Of a stretch of 64,000 bases of DNA, positions 17,773 through 27,051 are shown piece after piece. The first letter of the stretch is position 1. Each line of letters starts with the position of its first letter. The notes below the pieces were generated by a model that saw only the letters and a list, made by a program, of their open reading frames with translations, did not search any database and was not told the DNA's origin. The translations under genes and the position numbers were made by a program. This stretch comes from Marinobacterium mangrovicola. GTDB lineage: Bacteria; Pseudomonadota; Gammaproteobacteria; Pseudomonadales; Balneatricaceae. The DNA lies in the NCBI RefSeq assembly GCF_004339595.1, contig NZ_SMFU01000015.1, positions 1 to 64,000 of the forward strand, written 5' to 3'.

Positions 17773-17853
17773 AACATGAAGTTATGTCATGCAAAATTTT
17801 TTTTCAATTGATTCCGGCGTTCGTCTGCTGTTATTTATTGAAACAGACATAAC
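17770..17853. promoter_or_regulatory. Candidate LysR operator region
   Basis: CATAAC-N5-GTTATG (17770-17786) is a perfect interrupted palindrome overlapping the LysR start codon. A further GACATAAC (17846-17853) is the exact inverse of GTTATGTC at 17781-17788. Repeated dyads spread across a LysR-target divergent gap fit a recognition site plus an activation site. Assignment to this LysR protein is inferred. Confidence 0.5.
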
Positions 17854-17875
17854 GAAAACCGAAACGAGATAAGCT

Positions 17876-18958
17876 ATGAATACCAGTCACAGCAGCGGAG
17901 TTTCTATTCAGGGCGCAAGTAAAAGCTACGGTGAAACTCAAGCTTTAAAACCGGTAAATCTCGAAATTAAAAAAGGCGAATTCGTTTCGCTATTAGGACC
18001 TTCCGGTTCAGGAAAAACCACCTTGCTGGGTTTATTGGGCGGTTTTGTAATGCCTTCTTCAGGTTCTATTTGGGTGGACGGAAAAGATATGACGTTCACC
18101 CCGCCGCACAAACGTGAGATCGGCATCGTGTTCCAGAGCTATGCGCTCTTCCCACACATGACCGTAGGTGAAAACGTAGCTTTCCCGCTTCGGGCCCGCC
18201 GCCTGCCCAAGTCCACCTGGCCGGAGAAGGTCAAGAACGCCCTGGCGATGGTGGAGCTGGACGGCTATCAGGATCGTAACATCGCAGCCCTTTCCGGCGG
18301 TCAGCGCCAGCGCGTTGCCCTGGCCCGCGCCATGGTATTCGAACCCAGCCTGATTCTGATGGACGAACCGCTCTCCGCGCTGGACAAACAGCTGCGCGAG
18401 AATATGCAGATCGAGCTGCGCAACCTGCACAAGCGCCTGGGCGCCACCATCGTCTACGTCACCCACGACCAGGGCGAGGCGCTGACCATGAGTGACCGGG
18501 TCGCTATCCTGCGCAACGGTGAACTGGTGCAGATCGGCGCTCCCGAGGAGCTGCACAACAATCCCAAGGACTCGTTTGTCGCAGACTTCATCGGTGACTC
18601 GACGCTGGTCGCGGCAACCCGCATCGACGGTAACCGCGTCAAGGTGGGGTCAGCTGAACTGACCTCTGCCCGCGCCCTGCCCGATTCCAATGATCTGCTG
18701 CTGTCGATCCAGACCGAGAAACTGCTGATCGACGACGGTACCCAGCCGGACTGCGTTAACCGACTCAGCGGCAAGGTCACCGACGTGGTGTATCAGGGTG
18801 ACAGCCTGCGCGTTTACCTGGAGCTGGAGAACGGCAAGGCGATCACCTTGCGCCAGCCCAGCCATTACACCGCCGCCCAACAGATTCCGGCCATCGGCGA
18901 AACACTCAAAGTCGCACTGCATCCCGAAGACACCATCGTCGTGCCGCAATGCGCCTGA
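17876..18958 (+). CDS. PotA-type ABC transporter ATP-binding protein
   Basis: A 360-residue ATPase of the spermidine/putrescine-type (CUT1-like) family. Walker A is GPSGSGKTT, the Q-loop lies in IGIVFQSYALFPHMTV, the signature is LSGGQRQRVALARA, Walker B is LILMDEPLSALD and the switch His is in VTHDQGEAL. A C-terminal TOBE-like domain begins near residue 270. It energises the permeases at 22194 and 23090. It is first in a six-gene plus-strand operon opposite the LysR gene. Confidence 0.92.
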   Translation: MNTSHSSGVSIQGASKSYGETQALKPVNLEIKKGEFVSLLGPSGSGKTTLLGLLGGFVMPSSGSIWVDGKDMTFTPPHKREIGIVFQSYALFPHMTVGENVAFPLRARRLPKSTWPEKVKNALAMVELDGYQDRNIAALSGGQRQRVALARAMVFEPSLILMDEPLSALDKQLRENMQIELRNLHKRLGATIVYVTHDQGEALTMSDRVAILRNGELVQIGAPEELHNNPKDSFVADFIGDSTLVAATRIDGNRVKVGSAELTSARALPDSNDLLLSIQTEKLLIDDGTQPDCVNRLSGKVTDVVYQGDSLRVYLELENGKAITLRQPSHYTAAQQIPAIGETLKVALHPEDTIVVPQCA

Positions 18959-19019
18959 ACAACCGGCCTAAACGAACTCACTCCACAACCCTGTAATCAT
19001 TGATAGGAGCTTTCCACTC

Positions 19020-19718
19020 ATGGAGCTTACCGATTTTAAAGTACTGACATTTGACGTAGTCGGCACGCTGATCGATTTTGAATCCGGTGTTCTCAATGCG
19101 GTGCGTCGCATCGGTGGCGAGGTTGCCCAGCGTTACACCGATGACGAGATTTTCGCCCCCTACAAGGAAGGTCGCGATCTTTTCCCGGGCCGCTCAAGCA
19201 GCGCCATGGCAGATGTTTACAAGCATCTGGCGAAGAAACTGGACCTGCCGGCCGACCAGGAATCCGCCGACGCTTTCCAGCTGGCTGTACTGCGCTGGCC
19301 GGCATTTGAAGACTCCATCGAAGCGATGCAGCGCCTGCGCAAGCACTTCCGCCTGGTAGCGATGACCAACGCTGACCGCACCGCGTTCACCGCCTACAAC
19401 CACACCCTGGGCTACCCGTTCCACGACAGCGTTACCTGCGATGAGACCGGCTGCCCGAAACCGGATCCCAAGTACTTCGCCTACAACAAAGGCCGCCAGT
19501 TCGCCTTCGGTTACCCGCAGAACGAGATCCTGCACGTGGCCCAGAGCCAGTACCACGACATCGGCGTGGCCAAGGCTGAAGGCTACACCACCTGCTGGAT
19601 CGAGCGTCGTCACGACCAGGCCGGTTTCGGCGGCACACCGGATCCGAAGGAAGTCACCAAGCCGGACTTCCACTTCACCTCCATGAAAGCACTCGCCGAC
19701 GCGGTGGAAGGACTCTGA
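19020..19718 (+). CDS. HAD family hydrolase (haloacid dehalogenase type II-like)
   Basis: A 232-residue HAD protein with intact motifs: nucleophile D12 in TFDVVGTLIDF, T116 in MTNADR, and the KPDP motif in ETGCPKPDPKYF. A helical cap lies between motifs I and II. Type II sequences of this form include L-2-haloacid dehalogenases and phosphatases, and the substrate cannot be told from sequence. It lies between a transporter ATPase and an amine oxidase and ends 1 bp before the latter, so it probably acts on the same imported compound or an oxidation product. The degenerate HAD at 15717 looks like its relative. Confidence 0.85.
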   Translation: MELTDFKVLTFDVVGTLIDFESGVLNAVRRIGGEVAQRYTDDEIFAPYKEGRDLFPGRSSSAMADVYKHLAKKLDLPADQESADAFQLAVLRWPAFEDSIEAMQRLRKHFRLVAMTNADRTAFTAYNHTLGYPFHDSVTCDETGCPKPDPKYFAYNKGRQFAFGYPQNEILHVAQSQYHDIGVAKAEGYTTCWIERRHDQAGFGGTPDPKEVTKPDFHFTSMKALADAVEGL

Positions 19719-19719
19719 G

Positions 19720-21039
19720 ATGAACGCGTTGACCTCAGCTCCAGTTGACTCTCTCTGGCAGGCCACATCGGCCTTCAAGGACAGCTTCCCTGTTTTCGAC
19801 GGGGCAAGCGAAGAGGATAGCAGCGCTGATGTAGTTATCATCGGCGGCGGCTTTACCGGATTGTCTGCGGCTCACGAACTCGCCAAGGCGGGCATGAAGC
19901 CGATCCTGCTGGAAGCCAATCCCATCGGATGGGGCGGAAGCGGACGTAACGGTGGTGTCGTCACCGCCAAGTACCGCATGAGTTTTCCGGAGATGGCCAA
20001 GGCCTTCGACCTGGATACCGCCAAACGCATGCACCAGCTGGCGCATAGCGCGGTCGACAAGGTCGAGGAGATGGTCAACGCGTATCAGCTTACCGATGCC
20101 AAATTCCGCCGCAGCGGCAACCTCAAGTGCGCGCACAACGCGCACTCACTGCAGCATGCGGTGGACGAAGTCGAGTGGATCAAACGTGAGCTCAAGGATG
20201 AGAGCCTGAGCGTGCTCAGCCGCGAACAGGTGGCCGAGGAAACCGGCACTGAAAGTTTTGTCGGCGGCATCCTGGGCCTGAACGTAGGCACTGTGCATCC
20301 GCTGAACTACGTGCGCGGCCTGGCGCACGGCATCAACAACCGATTCGGCCAGGTGGTGCATGAATGCAGCCCCGTGGCCTCGATCAGCTACGAAAACGAT
20401 GGCGTCAGGGTCACCACCGCATCCGGCGCCAGTGTGAAGGCGAAACAGATCATTCTGGCCACCAACGCCTACTCCGATCTGTTCCCCTGCACCGACTACA
20501 TCCGTAAACGTACCATCCCGTTCCGCAGTTCCATGATCGCCACCGAGGTGCTTAACGACGAGCTGCAGGCGAAGCTGCTTTCAAACGAGCGCAGCTACGT
20601 GGAAACCCGCCGCATGATGCGCTGGTTCCGCAAGGCCGAGGGCCGCTTCATGTTTGGCGGCCGCGGCGCATTCGGTAAAGAGGATTCCCAGTCCGCTTTC
20701 GATGGCCTGTACAAGGCGATGACCGAGATCTTCCCGGCGCTCGAAGGGATCAAGGTGGACTACCAGTGGTCCGGGCACGTCGCGATGACGCTGGATGCCC
20801 TGCCCCACGTGGGCCGCCTCGATGAACGTACCTGCGTGGCCGCTGGCTTTAACGGCGCCGGGGTCGCTCAATCTACGCTGCTCGGCAGCCTGGCCGGGCA
20901 GTTCGCTCTGGGCGAGACACCCAACGTCGCCCTGCTCAATGCACAACGATTCAACGCTGTACCTTTCTACGCGTTCCGTGAAGTTGGCGTCCGCATGGTT
21001 GCCGGCTGGTATCAGTTCCTCGATGCCATAGGGCGCTGA
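19720..21039 (+). CDS. FAD-dependent oxidoreductase, DAO family (PuuB-like)
   Basis: A 439-residue flavoprotein. The FAD ADP-binding motif is VVIIGGGFTGLSAAHELAKAG with the acidic E near LLEANP, and GWGGSGRNGG is the second conserved glycine stretch. Near the C-terminus DYQWSGHVAMTLDALPHVG and GFNGAGVAQ complete the DAO fold. The closest known activities are gamma-glutamylputrescine oxidase and related amine or amino-acid oxidases producing aldehyde, ammonia and H2O2. It is cotranscribed with the HAD and a PotD-like binding protein. It is a paralogue of the oxidase at 27052. Confidence 0.88.
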   Translation: MNALTSAPVDSLWQATSAFKDSFPVFDGASEEDSSADVVIIGGGFTGLSAAHELAKAGMKPILLEANPIGWGGSGRNGGVVTAKYRMSFPEMAKAFDLDTAKRMHQLAHSAVDKVEEMVNAYQLTDAKFRRSGNLKCAHNAHSLQHAVDEVEWIKRELKDESLSVLSREQVAEETGTESFVGGILGLNVGTVHPLNYVRGLAHGINNRFGQVVHECSPVASISYENDGVRVTTASGASVKAKQIILATNAYSDLFPCTDYIRKRTIPFRSSMIATEVLNDELQAKLLSNERSYVETRRMMRWFRKAEGRFMFGGRGAFGKEDSQSAFDGLYKAMTEIFPALEGIKVDYQWSGHVAMTLDALPHVGRLDERTCVAAGFNGAGVAQSTLLGSLAGQFALGETPNVALLNAQRFNAVPFYAFREVGVRMVAGWYQFLDAIGR

Positions 21040-21077
21040 AGACGCTGTCTTTCACCTGAATTTTGGAGAACCACACG

Positions 21078-22127
21078 ATGAAGTACAGAAATCGCTTATA
21101 CCAACTGATGGGCTGCACCTTCCTCTCCGCTGCGCTGCTCGGCACCAACGCCAGCGCAGAAGACAAGGTGACCTTCGTCTCCCAGGGCGGCGCCTGGCAG
21201 GATGCCCAGACGGTAGCCATTCTTGATCCAATCACCGAGCAGTACGGCATCGAGATCATGCAGGACAGCGCACCGGATGCCTGGCCGATGATCAAAACCC
21301 AGGGCACCACCGGTCAGGCGGTATGGGATGTGGTTGATACTCCGCCGCTGAACTGTGTCCGCGGTGGACAGCAGGGCCTGATCGAAGAGATCGATTACGC
21401 CAAGGTACCGAACGCATCCAGCATGCCCGATGCCTACAAGACACCTTACTCCGTAGCTTACGAGTTCTATTCCAGCGTGCTGGCCTACAACAAGGACAAC
21501 CTGGAAAAGGTTCCCAGCAACTGGGTCGATTTTTGGGATGTGGAAAATTTCCCGGGTAAACGCGCCCTGCGTAACCACCCCCTCGCTACCCTGGAAGCAG
21601 CCCTGCTGGCCGATGGCGTAGCCCAGGATGAGCTCTATCCGCTGGATGTGGATCGCGCTTTCGCCAAGCTTGAAGAGATCAAACCCCACATAACCACCTG
21701 GTGGACCTCCGGTGGCCAGTCCGCTCAGCTGCTGTTCGATGGTGAAGTGGACATGCTGATGATGTGGAACGGCCGTGTCAGCGCGGCGGTCGAGGCCGGC
21801 GCTAACGCAGGCATGAGCTACGACCAGGGCATCCTGCAGAGCACCCATCTGTGCATGATCAAGGATTCCCCAAACCCGGAAGCCGCGGTGAAATTCCTCA
21901 ACGCTGCAATCTCTCCGGACCTGCAGGCCAACCTGCCACTGCATATCGATTACGGTCCCGGTAACCCGGCTGCATTCGATACCGGCAAGATCTCTGAAGA
22001 GATTGCCAAGACACTGCCGAGCTACCCGGAAAACGCTAACAAGCAGGCGATGATGTCTTACGAATGGTGGGCTTCCGAGAAGGGTGAAGCAGCGGAGCGC
22101 CGCTGGCTGGAGTTCATGCAACAGTAA
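21078..22127 (+). CDS. PotD-type periplasmic substrate-binding protein
   Basis: A 349-residue extracellular binding protein with a Sec signal peptide (MKYRNRLYQLMG... cleaved after NASA). The start at 21078 is preferred, with GGAG nine bases upstream. The body carries the type II binding-protein pattern (VTFVSQGGAWQDAQ, KVPNASSMPDAYK, VDMLMMWNGR). It captures the substrate for the permeases that follow. Its family binds spermidine, putrescine and similar cations, but the ligand here is not determined. Confidence 0.9.
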   Translation: MKYRNRLYQLMGCTFLSAALLGTNASAEDKVTFVSQGGAWQDAQTVAILDPITEQYGIEIMQDSAPDAWPMIKTQGTTGQAVWDVVDTPPLNCVRGGQQGLIEEIDYAKVPNASSMPDAYKTPYSVAYEFYSSVLAYNKDNLEKVPSNWVDFWDVENFPGKRALRNHPLATLEAALLADGVAQDELYPLDVDRAFAKLEEIKPHITTWWTSGGQSAQLLFDGEVDMLMMWNGRVSAAVEAGANAGMSYDQGILQSTHLCMIKDSPNPEAAVKFLNAAISPDLQANLPLHIDYGPGNPAAFDTGKISEEIAKTLPSYPENANKQAMMSYEWWASEKGEAAERRWLEFMQQ

Positions 22128-22193
22128 ACCCGCCTGTGTGCCGGGCCAGCCAGTGGCTGGCCCCTTTCCGTCACAGATGTACAGGAGATTTCC

Positions 22194-23093
22194 GTGTCTA
22201 CGCTAACCATACCTTCGACGGAGTCACCGACCGCAGCGGTCGACCCATCGGTCAAACTGCTCAAGCGTGAGCAGCGGACCATGCAGATGCTGCTCTCGCC
22301 GGCACTGGCCGTAGTAACACTGCTACTGGTAGTGCCCCTGGGATGGTTGTTTCTGCAATCATTCTATTCCGACGGGTTCACGCTCGAACATTACGCGCGG
22401 ATATTCACCGAGGGCATCTACTGGAAAACCTTTGCGCTGACCTTCAAGATCAGCATTATCGTGACCATCGCAGCCCTGCTGCTGGGTTACCCAGTCGCCT
22501 ACGCCATCACCCGCCTGCCACGCCGCTGGTCCATGGTCGTGCTGGCACTGGTCATCGTTCCGTTCTGGACCAGCATTCTGGTCCGTGCCTATGCCTGGCT
22601 GGTACTGCTGCAGCGTTCCGGCGTGGTGAACGACACGCTGATGGGCATCGGCCTGACCGACTCACCGCTGTCACTGGTTCATAACGAACTCGGCACCATC
22701 ATCGCCACCGTGCATATCCTGCTGCCGTTTATGGTGCTGCCGCTCTACTCCACCATGCAGAAAATCCCCAACGATCTGCTGATGGCCGGTTCAAGCCTGG
22801 GCGCTTCCCCGTTCATGGTGTTCTGGCGCGTGTTTTTCCCCATGTCGATGAGCGGCGTGATTGCCGGCTCTACCCTGGTGTTCGTGCTCTGCCTCGGCTT
22901 CTACATCACCCCCGAACTGATGGGCGGTGGTCGTACCGTCATGGCCTCCATGCTGGTGAGCCGAAACATTCAGCTTTACAGCGACTGGGGCGCCGCCAGT
23001 GCTGTCAGTGTCGTGCTGCTGGTCTGTGTTGTTCTGATCTTCAACATCGTCAGCCGCTTTGTACCACTTGAGAAGATACTGGGTAGCAAATGA
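22194..23093 (+). CDS. PotB-type ABC transporter permease
   Basis: A 299-residue inner-membrane permease with about six helices and a GTG start preceded by AGGAG. The coupling EAA-loop region reads AGSSLGASPFMVFWRVFFPMS, typical of the polyamine-type BPD permeases. It pairs with the next gene, whose ATG overlaps its stop (ATGA). A long soluble N-terminus (about 40 residues) precedes the first helix. Confidence 0.92.
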   Translation: MSTLTIPSTESPTAAVDPSVKLLKREQRTMQMLLSPALAVVTLLLVVPLGWLFLQSFYSDGFTLEHYARIFTEGIYWKTFALTFKISIIVTIAALLLGYPVAYAITRLPRRWSMVVLALVIVPFWTSILVRAYAWLVLLQRSGVVNDTLMGIGLTDSPLSLVHNELGTIIATVHILLPFMVLPLYSTMQKIPNDLLMAGSSLGASPFMVFWRVFFPMSMSGVIAGSTLVFVLCLGFYITPELMGGGRTVMASMLVSRNIQLYSDWGAASAVSVVLLVCVVLIFNIVSRFVPLEKILGSK

Positions 23094-23872
23094 AGAGCAT
23101 CAATCTGACAAAAATCGTCTTTGTGGCGGTGGTCCTGGCAGTACTGGTCTACCTTATCCTGCCGATCCTGATCGTCGTCCCCATGTCTTTCTCTGACAGC
23201 CGCTTTATGAGCTTCCCGCCACCGGGATACTCGCTGCGCTGGTACGAAAGCTTCTTCGACAGCCTGGCCTGGATGTCGGCGGCGGGCACCAGTATTACGC
23301 TGGCGATCTCCACTGCCGTTATCGCCACACCGCTGGGTGTGGCAGCGGCCTACGCCATCCATAACTGCGATCACTGGACCGTCCGTTATGTGAAACTGAT
23401 CCTGCTGCTGCCGCTGATCGTGCCGATCATCATCGTCGCGGCCGGGGTATTCTTCATCTACGCGCTGACCGGACTGCTGGCGACCATGCCGGGCCTGATT
23501 CTGGCCAACGTGATGCTGGCGATGCCCTACGTGATCACTTCCGTTATCGCCGGGCTGTACGGCTTTGATAAGACACAAGAGATGGTGGCCCGCAGCCTCG
23601 GCATGAACCGCTTCCGCGCCTTCATGACCGTCACCCTGCCGCAGATAAAACCCAGCGTGGTCACCGGTGCAGTCTTCGCCTTTATCCAGGCGCTGGATGA
23701 AACCATGGTGGCGCTGTTTATCTCCGGTGGTGAAAACCAGACCATCACCAAGCGGATGTTCACCGCGCTGCGCGACGAGATCGACCCGACGATCGCATCG
23801 ATCAGTACGCTGCTCACCGCGGCCTCCTTCGCCCTGGTCCTGCTGATTACTATGAGCCGGAAGCGCACCTGA
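23090..23872 (+). CDS. PotC-type ABC transporter permease
   Basis: A 260-residue second permease with about six helices and the EAA-loop ARSLGMNRFRAFMTVTLPQIKP. It completes a binding protein/two permeases/ATPase set with genes 17876, 21078 and 22194. It overlaps the PotB-type gene by 4 bp and is followed by a strong bidirectional terminator, so it ends the operon. Confidence 0.92.
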   Translation: MKSINLTKIVFVAVVLAVLVYLILPILIVVPMSFSDSRFMSFPPPGYSLRWYESFFDSLAWMSAAGTSITLAISTAVIATPLGVAAAYAIHNCDHWTVRYVKLILLLPLIVPIIIVAAGVFFIYALTGLLATMPGLILANVMLAMPYVITSVIAGLYGFDKTQEMVARSLGMNRFRAFMTVTLPQIKPSVVTGAVFAFIQALDETMVALFISGGENQTITKRMFTALRDEIDPTIASISTLLTAASFALVLLITMSRKRT

Positions 23873-23900
23873 ATACGCGGCCGAAAGAATGGCAGAAACA

Positions 23901-23929
23901 AAACGAGCGGCTCAAGGCCGCTCGTTTTA
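23901..23929. terminator. Bidirectional terminator between the PotC-type permease and the XRE-cupin gene
   Basis: AAACGAGCGGC / GCCGCTCGTTTT around TCAAG is a near-perfect stem with T and A flanks, suited to stop both convergent transcripts. Confidence 0.9.
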
Positions 23930-23952
23930 TCGTTTCCGCTGTTCGACGGTGG

Positions 23953-24573
23953 CTACCAGACCGCTGGGGTCGTTACCCAGAGAATTCGGGTCGGCGTCTC
24001 GGCAAGGTTCTGGAATTTGTGCGGCAGCGTGCTATCAAACTGAAAAGAATCTCCTTCACCCAACAGATATCGCTCACCGTCCACATAGAGCTCCATGCGG
24101 CCTTCAAGTACGACACCGCACTCTTCACCCTCATGAGTGTACGGCTGCTCTCCGGAACCTCCACCCGGCTCCAGCCAGATCTCCATCAGCTGCAGCTCAC
24201 AGGTCTCCGACGTGGTCAGAAACTCCTTCAGCATCTTTTTACTGCCGAAGTTAACCACCCGCCTGTCGCTCTTGCGGATGATCCGGCCGGTTTCATCCTG
24301 ACGCCGATCACTGGCTTCAATCAGATAATCCAGAGGGACATCCAACTCTTTGCAAATACCACGCAGGACACGAACCGATGGCGAGGAGATCCCGCGCTCA
24401 ATCTGGCTTAGCAACCCTACCGATATGCCGGTGTTCGCGGCAACAGAACTCAATGACAGTCGGCGCTCGATACGGGCGCTGCGTATCGCGCTGCCCAGCG
24501 CCACATCGGCGTCTGTACTCGTTGTCGTCGCGGAGGCGTCGACGGAAGGGGCTTGGGGACGTTTATTTTTCAT
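23953..24573 (-). CDS. XRE-cupin transcriptional regulator (PuuR-like)
   Basis: A 206-residue regulator. The N-terminal HTH (about 28-85) contains RLSLSSVAANTGISVGLLSQIERG. The C-terminal cupin (about 125-205) contains EPGGGSGEQPYTHEGEE and HKFQNLAETPTRI. This domain pair is that of PuuR and related repressors of polyamine or amino-acid catabolism. It is divergent from the amino-acid ABC operon at 24829 and probably represses it. It is convergent with the PotABCD-type operon. The N-terminal tail is low-complexity (SVDASATTTSTDA). Confidence 0.9.
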   Translation of the reverse strand: MKNKRPQAPSVDASATTTSTDADVALGSAIRSARIERRLSLSSVAANTGISVGLLSQIERGISSPSVRVLRGICKELDVPLDYLIEASDRRQDETGRIIRKSDRRVVNFGSKKMLKEFLTTSETCELQLMEIWLEPGGGSGEQPYTHEGEECGVVLEGRMELYVDGERYLLGEGDSFQFDSTLPHKFQNLAETPTRILWVTTPAVW

Positions 24574-24648
24574 ATATATGAATATTATCAGCTGTTATTG
24601 AGCATAGGTTAACGAATATCAAACTCTACTCATACCGAAAAATACCCG

Positions 24649-24675
24649 GTTAGTTTCAAATCAATGAAACCTAAC
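24649..24675. promoter_or_regulatory. Candidate XRE-cupin operator
   Basis: GTTAGTTTCA (24649-24658) and TGAAACCTAAC (24665-24675) form an inverted repeat with one bulged base, in the A/T-rich 255-bp gap between the XRE-cupin gene and its divergent operon. Position and symmetry fit a repressor site. No experimental link is available from sequence. Confidence 0.45.
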
Positions 24676-24828
24676 GACGATAGTTAACCAACATTCAAAC
24701 CATTAAAGTGAAAAAACCACCTTGCCGTGACAACAATTTTCATTATATTGAAAAAACATGCTCGCCTCAGAACGGGACGCCAGCGGCCTGTGAAGTGGGT
24801 AATCAGACTTACCAAAAGGAGTTATTTC

Positions 24829-25578
24829 ATGTCATTGAAAAACCGCTTAAGTATCTGCGCACTCTCTCTTGCCATCGGTCTGGCGAGCACCACCTCTTCC
24901 GCCGATGAACTGGACGTAGGTGTAACCACCACCGGTATCCCGTTTACCTTTGTTGATACTCAGACTCAGGAACCTACCGGTGCCATGGTTGACCTGGCCG
25001 AGGCGATCGCCGCCAAAACCGGTGACAGCGTTAACTTCCAGATCACCGCTTTCTCCGCCCTGATCCCGGCCCTGAAAACCGGCCGTATCGATATGATCTC
25101 CGCAGGCATGTTCGCCACCGAGAAACGCGCTGAAATCGTCGACTTCTCCGATGTGGTTTACGCCTACGGCGACGCCATGTTCGTAGCCGCTGATGATGAA
25201 ACACCGTACACCATCGATGATCTGGCGGGCGAAGTCGTCGGTGCTCAGGTAGGTACCACCTTCGCCGATGCTTTGAGAGAACGTGGCATCTTCAAGGAGA
25301 TCAAGCTCTATGACTCCCTGCCGGACATCATGCGTGATGTAAAACTGGGCCGCATCAAGGCAGGCTTTGGTGACAAACCGATCATCGCCTACCAGATCGA
25401 ACAGAACCCGGGCCTGGGCGTACGCATGGTTGGCACCTACCAGGCCGACAAAGAAAGCCCGCTGGCCCTGGCGATCTCCAAGGACAACCCTGAGCTTCTC
25501 GCCCGTGTGAACCAAGCGATTGCGGAGATGAAAAGCAGCGGCGAACTGCAGGAAATCTTCGCCAAATACGGCCTCTGA
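24829..25578 (+). CDS. Polar amino-acid type periplasmic binding protein
   Basis: A 249-residue SBP family 3 protein with a Sec signal (cleavage after STTSSA) and the motif LDVGVTTTGIPFTFVD near the N-terminus. The start at 24829 follows AAAAGGAG, although the frame stays open upstream. The family binds amino acids, opines and related polar compounds. It leads the second transporter module and is divergent from the XRE-cupin regulator. Confidence 0.92.
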   Translation: MSLKNRLSICALSLAIGLASTTSSADELDVGVTTTGIPFTFVDTQTQEPTGAMVDLAEAIAAKTGDSVNFQITAFSALIPALKTGRIDMISAGMFATEKRAEIVDFSDVVYAYGDAMFVAADDETPYTIDDLAGEVVGAQVGTTFADALRERGIFKEIKLYDSLPDIMRDVKLGRIKAGFGDKPIIAYQIEQNPGLGVRMVGTYQADKESPLALAISKDNPELLARVNQAIAEMKSSGELQEIFAKYGL

Positions 25579-25641
25579 TCGAGCCCGCCATCTCTCCGGG
25601 CCGGACACTGCCGGCCCGATGCTCAGCCCAACACCGATAAT

Positions 25642-26307
25642 GTGAACCCTATGACTGACTTTTTTACCCGGTCGGCAGAGTATCTGCCTCTGCTGCTAAG
25701 CGGTCTGTGGCTGACCGTGGCCGTGACCGTACTATCACTGGTGCTTGCCACCGCCCTGGGTCTGCTCTGGGCACTGCTGCGCACCTCCGGCGTGCCCTGG
25801 CTATCGGGACCGACACGCGTATTTGTCGAGCTGGTGCGCGGGATTCCGATTCTGGTCGTGCTCTTCTATATCTACTTTGTGATGCCCGAGCTTGGCGTCG
25901 ACCTCACCGCCTTTCAGGCCGGCGTGATCGGCCTGGCGCTGACCTACTCCTGCTACATCGGCGAAACCTTCCGCGCCGGTATCGAAGCGGTCGACAAAGG
26001 TCAGCTTGAAGCCGCCAAGTCAATCGGCATGAAACGTCCGATGATGATGCGCCGCATCGTGCTGCCACAGGCGTTCAAGATCGTTATGCCTCCTTACGCC
26101 AACAACTCGGTAATGCTACTGAAGGACTCCTCCCAGGTATCGGTGATCTCCGTGGCGGAGCTGACCATGCAGGGCAAGATGCTGGCCTCTTCGACCTTCG
26201 ACAATATGACCGTTTTCACCCTAGTCGCTCTGCTCTACCTCTGCCTGACCATCCCGCTTAACCTGGGCATGGGGCGGATCGAAAAAATGTTGAGGCGCTC
26301 ACGATGA
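25642..26307 (+). CDS. Polar amino-acid ABC transporter permease
   Basis: A 221-residue HisMQ/GlnP-type permease with about five helices and the EAA-loop AAKSIGMKRPMMMRRIVLPQAF. A single permease gene implies a homodimer. The start may be the GTG at 25642 or the ATG at 25651, and neither has a clear ribosome site. Its end overlaps the ATPase start by 4 bp. Confidence 0.92.
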   Translation: MNPMTDFFTRSAEYLPLLLSGLWLTVAVTVLSLVLATALGLLWALLRTSGVPWLSGPTRVFVELVRGIPILVVLFYIYFVMPELGVDLTAFQAGVIGLALTYSCYIGETFRAGIEAVDKGQLEAAKSIGMKRPMMMRRIVLPQAFKIVMPPYANNSVMLLKDSSQVSVISVAELTMQGKMLASSTFDNMTVFTLVALLYLCLTIPLNLGMGRIEKMLRRSR

Positions 26308-27035
26308 TCAGTTTTAACAACGTCCATAAAGCCTACGGCGATCACGAAGTGCTCAAGGGTATCAACGCCGAGGTAGGCAAGGGTCAGGTGGTCTGCCTGA
26401 TCGGCCCATCCGGTTCCGGCAAATCCACACTACTGCGCTGCGTTAACGGTCTTGAGGAGTATCAAAAGGGCGATATTCTGATCGATAACGACCGCGTCGA
26501 TGCTGAAGCGAAATCGATCCACAGCCTGCGTACCCGCGTTTCCATGGTGTTTCAGCGCTTTAACCTGTTCCCGCATATGACAGCTCTGGAGAACGTGATG
26601 GAAGGCCCGGTGCATGTTCTCAAGGAGAACAAGGCCAGCGCCCGCAAACACGCCGAGGAACTGCTGACCCGTGTAGGGCTGAGCGAAAAAATGGATTTCT
26701 ATCCGTCGGCCCTCTCCGGCGGTCAGCAGCAGCGGGTCGCCATAGCCCGGGCTCTGGCCATGAAACCCGAGGCGATTCTGTTCGATGAACCCACCTCGGC
26801 GCTGGACCCGGAGATGGTTGGCGAGGTGCTGCAGGTGATGCGTTCGCTGGCGGAAGAGCACATGACGATGATCGTGGTGACTCACGAGATCCAGTTCGCC
26901 CGCGAAGTAGCCGATAGCGTCCTGTTTCTCGACGGCGGCAAGATTGTCGAACAGGGGCAGGCCCGCGAGGTACTGACCAACCCGCAGCACGAACGCACCC
27001 AGGACTTCCTGCGCCGCGTGACTCACCCGGTATAG
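26304..27035 (+). CDS. Polar amino-acid ABC transporter ATP-binding protein
   Basis: A 243-residue GlnQ/HisP-type ATPase: Walker A GPSGSGKST, Q-loop in MVFQRFNLFPHMTALENV, signature LSGGQQQRVAIARA, Walker B AILFDEPTSALDPEMV and switch His in VVTHEIQFA. It powers the permease encoded just upstream and overlaps it by 4 bp. It is 16 bp from the oxidase gene, supporting an uptake-and-oxidise operon. Confidence 0.94.
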   Translation: MISFNNVHKAYGDHEVLKGINAEVGKGQVVCLIGPSGSGKSTLLRCVNGLEEYQKGDILIDNDRVDAEAKSIHSLRTRVSMVFQRFNLFPHMTALENVMEGPVHVLKENKASARKHAEELLTRVGLSEKMDFYPSALSGGQQQRVAIARALAMKPEAILFDEPTSALDPEMVGEVLQVMRSLAEEHMTMIVVTHEIQFAREVADSVLFLDGGKIVEQGQAREVLTNPQHERTQDFLRRVTHPV

Positions 27036-27051
27036 GGGCAAAAGCAAGGCT

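Noticed and set aside
21096-22121. 341-residue minus-strand open frame opposite the PotD-type gene
   Set aside because: Shadow of a gene with clear signal peptide, ribosome site and operon context.
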